Shown here: piece after piece, positions 23,289 through 30,464 of the stretch
Position numbering within the stretch: position 1 is the stretch's first letter
How the letters are laid out: every line of letters begins with the position of its first letter
Source of the DNA: Candidatus Roizmanbacteria bacterium UBA6242
Lineage (GTDB): Bacteria; Patescibacteriota; Microgenomatia; UBA1406; GWC2-37-13
Assembly: GCA_002440905.1 (NCBI GenBank)
Contig: DJWA01000002.1
Coordinates: 230,207-294,206, forward strand
Length of the DNA: 64,000 bases
Reading direction: 5' to 3'
Made by a program: the position numbers and the translations under genes
Notes under the pieces: generated by a model
The model's database searches: none
What the model saw: the letters and a program-made list of their open reading frames with translations, nothing else
What the model was told of the DNA's origin: nothing

Positions 23289-25604
23289 TTAGGCTGACAC
23301 TACACCAGCAAATTCTACTCTCCCTCCACAGTACTTTATTATCATGTCTACACTTTCTTTGAGCGATTGTTCTACTTGTTTGCGACTTATTTCATAAATA
23401 CCATCGATATTTAGTACAATATTTTTCGTTTTTTCAGTAACCGCCGTTCTTTGAGCGTCCCTATAGTTAAAGTAAATATTGTATCCGCCCTCCTTATCAA
23501 AATACGCCAGGTCTGTCGATTTGTATTTGGTTGGCTCCTTGTCTCCAAGAAGCAATATTTCTTCCCCGGCTTTTGGAAACCTGAGGATTGTCGGCAATTT
23601 CAATTCATCAAGGTCAAAAGCTCCTATTGAGACTTTGTTTTTCATGACTATCAGATTGTAGGCGTCGACACAGGTATTTATTTCATAAAGTTCCTTTTTC
23701 TGGGCAATCCTCCTCAAGAGTGCTTCTGGCGAGGGTCTTTTGGAGTGCCAATCAAGACCCATCTCCTTGTATAGCTTTCTGTATGTCTGGACTTCCGGGT
23801 AAGACGAGATTATTTCATTGGTAAGATTTTTTTGAGATTCGACGAATCTACTAAGTTCAGCTTTCAACTCCTCGTTACTTTTATTAATACTAACGTCTCG
23901 TATTACCGCGATACCGATATTAATAGTCGGATATTTCTTTGCCATCTGCGGGTCGATCGAAAATATCTCGGGTTTATCCAATGTGGGGTACAGATTAGTA
24001 TCATCTGTTTCTTTTGAAGCCTTTCCCTTACTAAGAAGTGCGATTGTTTTATCTATCCCGAGTTCGCTTATCAGGTCGCCGGCTTTTGCGCCATATGGTT
24101 TTCCGGTCAGAGTTTGGTAAAAGACTGTGAATGCCTCACGCGGTTTAATCCCTGCTTTTTTAATCGATGTGAAAACCGCTTCTTGGATTTCGGATTTGTT
24201 TGTAGCAGTCAAGTTCTTAATGTTTTCCTTGAGATTTTTTAGAAATTGTGTCTGTAATTCGCTAGCCACGAAGATAGCTTCTTTTGTACCTGTAAGTTGG
24301 TTGTTTTCCAAATACTGCTCCAGGTAAATTTTAGCAAAGACGACCCGTTCATTTAGCAGCTCCTTTTCCTCAGCTGTCAAGGGCGTTTTTTTTTGTTTCT
24401 CAAAAAAAGACTCGATGTTGTCGTTTTTGGCCTTTATAAGATTGGCGACAGTTCTAAACCTTGGGACGAATAATCGTTTTTCGGGCAAGGGATCAACCGA
24501 AGAGAGTTCAACAATTCGGGCAAAATCCCCACTTACTTCGCCGGCCTTACCTTTAGGTAAAGCTTTTTCTATTTTCAAAAAATAAGCATTTAAGCACCGG
24601 TCATAGTCGTCAAAAAGATTAGGGATAGTGTCTCCATATGGATTGAAATCCAGATGAGTCCTTATCGGGGTCCTAACCTGCATAAAACGGAATATTTCCG
24701 GAGGCAGGATAGCGGACACTTCTTTTGCCGAAGACCCTATTCCCTTTGACGAGGACATTTTCTTACCGCCTATGGTAAACCATTCATAGCCTCCCATAGC
24801 GTCGGGAGCCTCGGTACCTAATAATTCGCGACAAAGATGGACAGCCATGTCATACGAACCGCCAGAGGACATATGGTCTTTACCTGACGATTCTATTGTG
24901 ACGCCAATCACTTTCCAGTGGGCCGGCCAATCGAGCTTCCAGGGAAGCTTGCCGTTTTCTCCCTTAGGTTCAATCCGACCCTCGTATCCGCAACCGGCGG
25001 CCCAGCTGACCATCTTTTCTTCGCACCGGTAGTGCACATATTGCCCATCCCATTTATTTACTTTGGTTGTTCCGATTTTGCCGCATTTTTCGCATATTGG
25101 GTTATAAGGGAACCAATCTGGAGCCCGCTCCGCTTTGGCGACGGTTTTATATATTTCCCTTACCTTATCGGCGTTATCAAGAAAGAGTTTAACGATCTCG
25201 TCCATTTTCCCCGCCTTATAAAGTTCGTGAGACCAAATTATTTGTGGATAGCAGTTTAAGGAATTGAAGACGTTAATAAACTCCTGGGCGAAATACGAAG
25301 CAAAGGAATCAAATCCCGGTTCGGGAGAAGGTATCTTATAAAGAGGCTGACCCATGTATTTTCCCCATTTACCAGAATCAAGATAAGCAGGCATCCCGTC
25401 CATCGGATCCATGTCGTTGAAGACGTACGAGAATTTGGCATTTACACCTTGTTCTTTCAAGGCTTTGTAAATAAGATCATGAACAATCACGCCCCTCAAG
25501 GAGCCAACATGAATACGACCGGACGGTGTCTTCATGTCGTCGGCCCATTCTTGAGGGAGATTTCTTTCTTTTAATCTTTTTGCTTCTCTGTCAACCCAGA
25601 TCAT
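23289..25604 (-). CDS. lysS: Class I lysyl-tRNA synthetase fused to a PheRS-type B3/4 domain
   Basis: 771 residues; class I LysRS is usually about 500-540. Residues 1 to about 525 form the synthetase: TPSGRIHVGSLRGV (HIGH-type motif), a zinc-ribbon-like insertion with CEKC (171-174) and later cysteines, KKMSSSKG (281-288) and the helical anticodon-binding part. After a linker, residues about 545-770 match the B3/4 domain of the phenylalanyl-tRNA synthetase beta chain (RPSPEALLRRI; INTCVDAYNLIVMK; IGAFDLDEL; YFNYRDAQRTAVTEKTKN). In PheRS this domain edits mischarged tRNA. It is the last gene of the T-box operon and starts six bases after the M20 gene. Confidence 0.85.
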   Translation of the reverse strand: MIWVDREAKRLKERNLPQEWADDMKTPSGRIHVGSLRGVIVHDLIYKALKEQGVNAKFSYVFNDMDPMDGMPAYLDSGKWGKYMGQPLYKIPSPEPGFDSFASYFAQEFINVFNSLNCYPQIIWSHELYKAGKMDEIVKLFLDNADKVREIYKTVAKAERAPDWFPYNPICEKCGKIGTTKVNKWDGQYVHYRCEEKMVSWAAGCGYEGRIEPKGENGKLPWKLDWPAHWKVIGVTIESSGKDHMSSGGSYDMAVHLCRELLGTEAPDAMGGYEWFTIGGKKMSSSKGIGSSAKEVSAILPPEIFRFMQVRTPIRTHLDFNPYGDTIPNLFDDYDRCLNAYFLKIEKALPKGKAGEVSGDFARIVELSSVDPLPEKRLFVPRFRTVANLIKAKNDNIESFFEKQKKTPLTAEEKELLNERVVFAKIYLEQYLENNQLTGTKEAIFVASELQTQFLKNLKENIKNLTATNKSEIQEAVFTSIKKAGIKPREAFTVFYQTLTGKPYGAKAGDLISELGIDKTIALLSKGKASKETDDTNLYPTLDKPEIFSIDPQMAKKYPTINIGIAVIRDVSINKSNEELKAELSRFVESQKNLTNEIISSYPEVQTYRKLYKEMGLDWHSKRPSPEALLRRIAQKKELYEINTCVDAYNLIVMKNKVSIGAFDLDELKLPTILRFPKAGEEILLLGDKEPTKYKSTDLAYFDKEGGYNIYFNYRDAQRTAVTEKTKNIVLNIDGIYEISRKQVEQSLKESVDMIIKYCGGRVEFAGVVSA

Positions 25605-25610
25605 ATGTTA

Positions 25611-26732
25611 TCATCTAGCGATTTCTAAAAAATTATTCAATATATTATACAGCTTTTTAAGTGAACTTAATGAAACCCATTCATTCGCCGAATGGGCGTT
25701 ATTTCCCGTTGGTCCGATACCTAAAACCGTCATTCCTTTTGAGCCAAAGATATTTTCATCAGCAACCGACGACCGGAAATACGCGACCGCTTTTTTTCCG
25801 GTGTTTTTCAAGATTGACTCCGAAAGTTTCTTCAAATATCTATTCTTTTTTTCGACTTCATAACTCTCCAGAAAAGGGGTCTCCCTTTTAACATACTGGA
25901 GTGAAGTTTTAAAGTAATTATTGTATTTAAGTCCGCACCAGTTAATTTCCTTTTTAATCATTTCCATGATGTCTTGATTCGTATACGGAGGAATTACGGA
26001 GGAGTCAAGTTCCAGGGTCATCTGCTGAGGCGTGGAAATACCAAGACTATGTGAATCAATTTTCCTAACAAACACAAACTGTTTCCGATCATGGCTATTT
26101 TTGTAAATGCTTCCTAATCGGAAAACGAGATCAGCAACAAAAAAATTCATGTCATATTTTTTCTCATATAGCGCATAATGTTTTGGATTTGCGTTTATTT
26201 TGAGTTCAAATACCGCTCTCCCGGTACGGCCCGTGACGATTCCCTGATTACCATGAAAAAAAGCCGGTTCCGGGGATATGATACATTCGACGTCTTCCAT
26301 GAAATCTGAGTTAGCAAGTATGTGTCCGCCTTTTGATATATTTTCTTCGTCTACGCAAAATGCCAGTTTTAATTTATTTTTTTTTGGGTTATGTCTTAAG
26401 AAAGATAAAATGTTAACTACCATGCCGCCTTTCATGTCCCAGGCACCAAGTCCGCTTGCCCGGTCACCAGAAATTTTAAGAGTAAGGGGATTATCTGTCC
26501 AACCGGAGGCTGCAGTCACCGTATCAACGTGGGAATAGAGAAGAATGCTTTTATTTCCTGTTCCTTTTTCAACCAACAAATTATAACGGTTTGCTTCTAC
26601 TTTTTGTCTTTTGGTTTTATAGCCATTTTTCTCAAAAAACTTTTCCAGATACGCAATAATCTTTCCTTCGTTAGGATAAGCGGAATCTATTGAAACAAGT
26701 TTTTTAAGCAGAGCGATGACTTGGGTTTCCAT
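25611..26732 (-). CDS. M20 family metallopeptidase/deacylase (ArgE/DapE-like)
   Basis: About 373 residues from the ATG at 26732, chosen over 26759 because METQVIALLKKLVSID is the typical family start. Ligands of the two-metal site are visible: LLYSHVDTVTA, LGAWDMKGGM, CVDEEN, ISPEPA and the C-terminal HSANEW. The family includes acetylornithine deacetylase, succinyl-diaminopimelate desuccinylase and dipeptidases; which it is cannot be told. It overlaps the GNAT-like gene upstream by 29 bases and is followed by lysS, all on one transcript behind a T-box. Confidence 0.82.
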   Translation of the reverse strand: METQVIALLKKLVSIDSAYPNEGKIIAYLEKFFEKNGYKTKRQKVEANRYNLLVEKGTGNKSILLYSHVDTVTAASGWTDNPLTLKISGDRASGLGAWDMKGGMVVNILSFLRHNPKKNKLKLAFCVDEENISKGGHILANSDFMEDVECIISPEPAFFHGNQGIVTGRTGRAVFELKINANPKHYALYEKKYDMNFFVADLVFRLGSIYKNSHDRKQFVFVRKIDSHSLGISTPQQMTLELDSSVIPPYTNQDIMEMIKKEINWCGLKYNNYFKTSLQYVKRETPFLESYEVEKKNRYLKKLSESILKNTGKKAVAYFRSSVADENIFGSKGMTVLGIGPTGNNAHSANEWVSLSSLKKLYNILNNFLEIAR

Positions 26733-27759
26733 GTCTTTCAACAAGATCCTCCCGTACAAGGTAGGTAACTAATAAATCGTTTTTAAGATGTTTCGGCCTA
26801 TGGTCGTTTACACCTCCTGATATTCTAACAGGTTGGCGCAGAGGTTTTTCTGATATTCCGTACTCATTTAAATTCCTTAACGCTGAATGTCGTCCCTGTC
26901 TGTAAGCGGCTTTAAGAACGCCGGGTGCTGACAGATTTGATTCTCCAAACACTAAATTAGCATCTCCATCGGCCAATAACCGATTTATAATCAGGGCAAC
27001 TGCTAAATAAAGTCCGTTTCCTCTGTATTCTTCACGCGTTGCTGCTTCGGTTATTTCATACATGACTAAGTTGAATCTTTTGTCTTGACGAATTAAGGGA
27101 ACGATTGCCTTTTCAGCCATTCCTGTACTTATGAGCAGTCCTTGATTAAAGGCGGCTACCAAAAGGTTGTCCTGATTGTTGAGAATTTTTGCGACATCAT
27201 CGACGTTCCATCCAAAAGCAGAATATAGGTCAGCAAATTGGTTTTGTATTTCCGCATCCTGCCTTAATCCAGAATCTAAAACAGTAAAATCTATTCCTTC
27301 ATATGAATGGTATCGGGGGGGTTCATCAAGAGAAAATATTTCATTGGCTCTGGATATTTCTTTATTTACCTCATCTTGTGGTAATGTTCTTGAATCGGAA
27401 TTTTTTCCAAGATAGACCAAAAGAACATCGTCAAGTTCTGGAATTCCAGAACCTTTAAGCGGAATGATCGCTTCAACCAATGGATCAATCTGTTCAAGGT
27501 TATTTTTCAAAGACTCCCTAAGGGCGGAATCGGTTATAAAAATCCTGGCGCTTACCCTGCTAACAGCATCTGACAATTCAAATTGAGAAAAGCGACCAGC
27601 CAAACTGTTAAACATTGCCCCGCTTTCTATAACCCGTCTAAACATCCCTCTTTTGCGATTGTTCTCAATGTCAATTGAAGGTGGCCATGACAGGGGGCCC
27701 ACGCTGCTTGGAATTGCCTGTGTTGGTATATCACTACCAGCTCTTTCAATTTGTGCCAT
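26704..27759 (-). CDS. GNAT-like protein, first gene of the T-box operon
   Basis: 351 residues. The C-terminal part has a GNAT signature (YEITEAATREEYRGNGLYLAVALIINRLL, with the RGNG acetyl-CoA loop). The first 180 residues are not recognised. The ATG at 27757-27759 directly touches the T-run of the T-box terminator. GAGG within the terminator stem, about ten bases before the ATG, could act as Shine-Dalgarno sequence only when the terminator is not formed. The gene overlaps the M20 gene downstream. T-box control suggests a link to amino acid supply or tRNA charging. Confidence 0.62.
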   Translation of the reverse strand: MAQIERAGSDIPTQAIPSSVGPLSWPPSIDIENNRKRGMFRRVIESGAMFNSLAGRFSQFELSDAVSRVSARIFITDSALRESLKNNLEQIDPLVEAIIPLKGSGIPELDDVLLVYLGKNSDSRTLPQDEVNKEISRANEIFSLDEPPRYHSYEGIDFTVLDSGLRQDAEIQNQFADLYSAFGWNVDDVAKILNNQDNLLVAAFNQGLLISTGMAEKAIVPLIRQDKRFNLVMYEITEAATREEYRGNGLYLAVALIINRLLADGDANLVFGESNLSAPGVLKAAYRQGRHSALRNLNEYGISEKPLRQPVRISGGVNDHRPKHLKNDLLVTYLVREDLVERHGNPSHRSA

Positions 27760-27810
27760 AAAAAAACGTCCTCGAAAAACTAGTAAATTACTAATCTTTC
27801 AAGGACGTTT
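27760..27810 (-). terminator. T-box regulated terminator
   Basis: On the minus strand, AACGTCCT (27802-27809 on +) pairs with AGGACGTT (27765-27772), followed by seven T. An inner palindrome (TAGTAA/TTACTA) extends the hairpin. The T-run ends right at the ATG of the GNAT-like gene. Confidence 0.85.
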
Positions 27811-28031
27811 ATTAGAACGCGGTACCACCTTGATTTAGGTAAAGCTTATTTTCTGCCTCTTCAGCCGATTTCGCCTTTACCCCTTATTCCTGATAGCCAG
27901 GACTAAGCTATAACGGGCTTGTACCGTCGAGTTCTACTAACCCTTTCGGGATTTCTTCTCGAAGCCTCCGAGAATTCGGACTGTGCGGTCTTGCCGAGGA
28001 TAAAATCCACGGGTCCTCACAATTGGCTTGA
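27760..28031 (-). promoter_or_regulatory. T-box riboswitch leader
   Basis: Read on the minus strand. The T-box core AAGGTGGTACCGCG (27818-27831) is followed by a terminator with 8-bp stem and seven U. Upstream are a Stem II with CGAG/CTCG ends, a GAAA loop and an AGUA/GAA-type S-turn (about 27928-27965), then an ACGG...CCCGUUA pseudoknot-like element (about 27910-27931) and a Stem III with perfect GGTAAAG/CTTTACC ends. Stem I has AAGCC/GGCTT (28025-28029 with 27961-27965) and GGAC/GTCC. The UGGU bulge fits a tRNA with A73. The specifier codon is not certain: UUC, GAA, CGA and UCU all lie in the right loop. Confidence 0.85.
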
Positions 28032-28037
28032 AGTTAA

Positions 28038-28065
28038 ATTATAACAGCTATTTACTTGATTTCAA
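28038..28065 (-). promoter_or_regulatory. Promoter of the T-box operon
   Basis: On the minus strand, TTGAAA (28060-28065) and TATAAT (28038-28043) are 16 bases apart. The -35 lies in the last codons of greA. The expected transcript start, about 28031, is just before the 5' strand of T-box Stem I. Confidence 0.75.
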
Positions 28066-28510
28066 CTATTTTGTATTTGATCTTTCCAGCAGGTACTTCA
28101 ACCGTGACCCATTCTCCTTGTTTCTTTCCAAGCAATGCTTGGCCGATTGGGGATGTATGGGAAAGTTTCTGGCTCATTGGGTCGGCCTCAAATTCTCCGA
28201 CGATTTGGAAAAGTTCTTTTTTTCCGTTTACCTCGACCGTCACCGATGTCCCAAGCTCAATATGGTTTCCGTTAGCTTGGTTGGAAATGATCTCGACGTC
28301 TTTTAGGATTTCCTCAATTTCAAGGATTCTACCGTCAACAAAGGCAAGCTCCTCTTTAGCGGCTGTATATTCGCTATTTTCGGACAAATCGCCCATAGAA
28401 CGGGCTTTGTGAAGACGTTCAACCGCATAAGGTTTTTTTACCTTAACGAGCTCTTCATACTCTTTTTTCAAATTGTCGTGACCTTCTTGGGTCAGCTGGG
28501 TTTTTTTCAT
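28052..28510 (-). CDS. greA: Transcription elongation factor GreA
   Basis: 152 residues from the ATG at 28510, after removing nine upstream residues that are not typical. GreA enters the RNA polymerase secondary channel and stimulates cleavage of backtracked RNA. The N-terminal coiled-coil starts QLTQEGHDNLKKEYEEL; DLSENSEYTAAKEE carries the conserved acidic tip; the C-terminal FKBP-like domain has the SPIGQALLGKKQGEWVTVEVPAG pattern. A TATTAT-type -10 precedes it. The T-box promoter overlaps its 3' end. Confidence 0.93.
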   Translation of the reverse strand: MKKTQLTQEGHDNLKKEYEELVKVKKPYAVERLHKARSMGDLSENSEYTAAKEELAFVDGRILEIEEILKDVEIISNQANGNHIELGTSVTVEVNGKKELFQIVGEFEADPMSQKLSHTSPIGQALLGKKQGEWVTVEVPAGKIKYKIVEIK

Positions 28511-28536
28511 ATTAGTGTCTATACCTATAATAAACA

Positions 28537-28564
28537 AAAAGCCCCTGGCGATTCCGGGGTTTTA
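28537..28564. terminator. Hairpin with U/A-rich flanks between greA and tRNA-Glu
   Basis: AAAGCCCC pairs with GGGGTTTT (one G-U pair) around a ten-base loop. On the minus strand it is followed by CTTTTTG, so it can end transcripts coming from the tRNA side before the greA promoter. It also reads as a weaker terminator on +. Confidence 0.5.
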
Positions 28565-28576
28565 ATGATAAAATGA

Positions 28577-28582
28577 TACAAT
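28577..28582 (+). promoter_or_regulatory. -10 box of tRNA-Glu
   Basis: TACAAT about 25 bases before the tRNA 5' end. No clear -35. Confidence 0.4.
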
Positions 28583-28607
28583 AATTTGCACGCAAAGTCA
28601 AATTTCA

Positions 28608-28684
28608 GGCGCGTTCGTCTAGCGGCCTAGGACGGCAGGTTCTCATCCTGCAAATCGCGGGTTCAAATCCCGCACGCGTCACCA
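28608..28684 (+). tRNA. tRNA-Glu (anticodon CUC), CCA encoded
   Basis: Full cloverleaf by eye: acceptor GGCGCGT with ACGCGTC (one G-U), D arm TCGTCTAGCGGCCTAGGAC, anticodon stem GCAGG/CCTGC with loop TTCTCAT (anticodon CUC), T arm GCGGG-TTCAAAT-CCCGC. The discriminator is A, followed by an encoded CCA. Bacterial tRNA-Glu usually has G73, so A73 is uncommon. A terminator follows immediately. Confidence 0.93.
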
Positions 28685-28712
28685 AAAATCCCGCCTTTCG
28701 GCGGGATTTTTT
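28685..28712. terminator. Bidirectional terminator between tRNA-Glu and the DsbA-like gene
   Basis: AAATCCCGCC (28686-28695) pairs with GGCGGGATTT (28700-28709) around TTTC, with T-rich flanks on both strands. It serves tRNA-Glu on + and the DsbA-like gene on -. Confidence 0.85.
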
Positions 28713-28730
28713 AATGTCAATTTACCTAAT

Positions 28731-29531
28731 TTACTGTTGTCCTTCAAGACCACTTTCAAATAGCTTGTCGTGGTATTCCCAAAACTTTCCCTGGTCGGCG
28801 GCACAAAGCGAAGCTTCAGCAGCTTTTTGGGCGTTCGGGTGGATTTGGCTCAACGGATAATGCATGTAATAGAATCGGACTTGATCCTTATACTCGCTTA
28901 GAATTTGTTTAACCGTCGGATAAGCTCTGACGCAGTATGGACACTCAAAGTCGGAGAACTCAACGATCTGGACTTTGGCTGTTGTCGGTCCCAATCCCTG
29001 AGCATTTTTCGTGTCGACCTGTTTTGCGACGGGGTTAAATGCCTGGTTCTGAGGATCGGAACAGTATTGTTGAAGGCCTTCCGAATAGTCAGTACAGTTG
29101 TCAGATCCGGTTCCAGCAATCTCCTTGTCGATTATCTCCTTGAAGAGTTCAAAAGGAAAAGCGCCGGCTAAAAATCGTCCATTTATGAAAAATCCCGGTG
29201 TTCCCTGGACTCCAAGGCTTGTTCCGTATGTGGTATCAGCTATAACCGCCTCTTTTTTTTCGTCTTTATCAAGACAACTGTTGAATTTTCCGGCATCAAG
29301 CTTCATATCCTTGGCATACTTTTTAAGTTTGTCCACTGTAACATAAGATTCAACCGGTGCGCCTGCAGCACCTCCAGCTGCTAATTTCTTTTCAAGAGAC
29401 GTCATCCGAACGAACATGTAAGCGAGAGCGACTACCAAGACCGCCAATATGAGATAGAGGACGTTATTGTTTTGCTGGACCACTATCCTTGTTTCTACCG
29501 GTTCGGCGGCTTTTGTTTTTTGTTTTGCCAT
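28731..29531 (-). CDS. DsbA-like thioredoxin-fold protein, circularly permuted
   Basis: 266 residues with one membrane helix (about 24-42), the rest presumably outside the cell. In ordinary DsbA_4-type proteins the CxxC half comes first and the cis-proline half (GVQGTPxFFINGR) second. Here the order is reversed: residues 62-140 hold LKKYAKDMKLDAGKFNSCLD and GVQGTPGFFINGR, and residues 185-260 hold VQIVEFSDFECPYC (CPYC at 197-200) through HPNAQKAAEASLCAADQGKFWEYHDKLFE. Each half occurs once, so this is a permutation, not a duplication. Four further cysteines lie between and around the halves. It probably makes or isomerises disulfides in exported proteins. Confidence 0.82.
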   Translation of the reverse strand: MAKQKTKAAEPVETRIVVQQNNNVLYLILAVLVVALAYMFVRMTSLEKKLAAGGAAGAPVESYVTVDKLKKYAKDMKLDAGKFNSCLDKDEKKEAVIADTTYGTSLGVQGTPGFFINGRFLAGAFPFELFKEIIDKEIAGTGSDNCTDYSEGLQQYCSDPQNQAFNPVAKQVDTKNAQGLGPTTAKVQIVEFSDFECPYCVRAYPTVKQILSEYKDQVRFYYMHYPLSQIHPNAQKAAEASLCAADQGKFWEYHDKLFESGLEGQQ

Positions 29532-29566
29532 ATTTAATTAATAAATGAGTAATAAATAATAATGAA

Positions 29567-29905
29567 TTACCTAATAACTGTACCGTTTTTTAAGTTATTG
29601 TCAAGGGGGACGAGGGAAAATTTTTCCGGGTCGTCGGCAACAAGTATCATGCCATGAGAATCCATACTCATCATTTTTTTTGGTTCGAGATTGGCTAGAA
29701 CGATGAATTTCTTGCCCATCAAGTCTTCCGGCGCGTAGGTTGGGGAAAGCCCTGACAATATCTCGACAAAACCATACTCCGCACCAAGGTCGACGGTGAG
29801 CTTGATTAGGTGTTTGGACTTTTCAACGTGAGACGCTTCCTTGACTTCACCGACCCTTAGGTCTAGTTTGTCAAAATCAGGATAGGATATGACGCTTTTT
29901 TTCAT
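29567..29905 (-). CDS. tRNA-binding OB-fold protein (MetRS C-domain/Trbp111 type)
   Basis: About 112 residues from the ATG at 29905; the upstream 13 residues look non-coding. Family features: FDKLDLRVGEVKEASHVEKSKHLIKLTVDLG and VLANLEPKKMMSMDSHGMIL. Such domains bind the elbow of tRNA and occur either at the C-terminus of methionyl-tRNA synthetase or as separate proteins. No metG gene is next to it. It is divergent from the NUDIX gene. Confidence 0.85.
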   Translation of the reverse strand: MKKSVISYPDFDKLDLRVGEVKEASHVEKSKHLIKLTVDLGAEYGFVEILSGLSPTYAPEDLMGKKFIVLANLEPKKMMSMDSHGMILVADDPEKFSLVPLDNNLKNGTVIR

Positions 29906-29954
29906 TCGTTTATCTATAATAAAACATAAACAATAAATTATCAATCAAAAATCC

Positions 29955-30464
29955 GTGGAAAAAGTCGACATAGTTGATGAAAATCTTAAGGTCCTTTTTA
30001 CCGTTTCCAAGATCGAGGCGCACGAGAAAGGGCTATTACATGCAACGGTCATTGCCGAAGTCATTAATTCGAAAGGCGAGTGGCTCTTGGTGAAGCAAGC
30101 CGGCCACAAGCAGGATCCCGGCCAGTATGTCTCTCCTGTCGGAGGACACATTTCATCGGGAGAGCAATTTGAGGGGGCTTTGAAAAGAGAGGCGCTTGAA
30201 GAGGTTGGTCTCAAAGACTTTCAGTTTGAGTATGTTGACAGGGCGGTATACAAAAGGAAATTGGAAAAAACCGTAGAAAACCATTATTTCATAGTCTATA
30301 AAATAAAAAGCGACAGATCGCCGGTCCTGAACGACGAATCGGTCGAGTACAAATGGTTCAAAACCGAAGAAATTAAGGAGATCCTGAAAACAAAGCCTGA
30401 TCTTTTTGGATATGCCTTCCATTTTGTCATAAAGAATTTCTTTGCCAAACTTTTTTTAGATTAA
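29955..30464 (+). CDS. NUDIX hydrolase
   Basis: 169 residues with a GTG start at 29955. The NUDIX box is GGHISSGEQFEGALKREALEEVG (Gx5Ex7REUxEExGU), binding the metal that helps cleave nucleoside diphosphate-linked compounds. The substrate cannot be told from sequence. It overlaps the HD-domain gene on the other strand by four bases at the 3' ends. Confidence 0.88.
   Translation: MEKVDIVDENLKVLFTVSKIEAHEKGLLHATVIAEVINSKGEWLLVKQAGHKQDPGQYVSPVGGHISSGEQFEGALKREALEEVGLKDFQFEYVDRAVYKRKLEKTVENHYFIVYKIKSDRSPVLNDESVEYKWFKTEEIKEILKTKPDLFGYAFHFVIKNFFAKLFLD

Noticed and set aside
27760..28031. RNase P RNA or tmRNA in the gap before greA
   Set aside because: The conserved cores of these RNAs are missing, while the T-box core and its terminator are present.
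28608..28684. tRNA gene as an integration site
   Set aside because: No integrase and no repeat of the tRNA 3' end is visible nearby.
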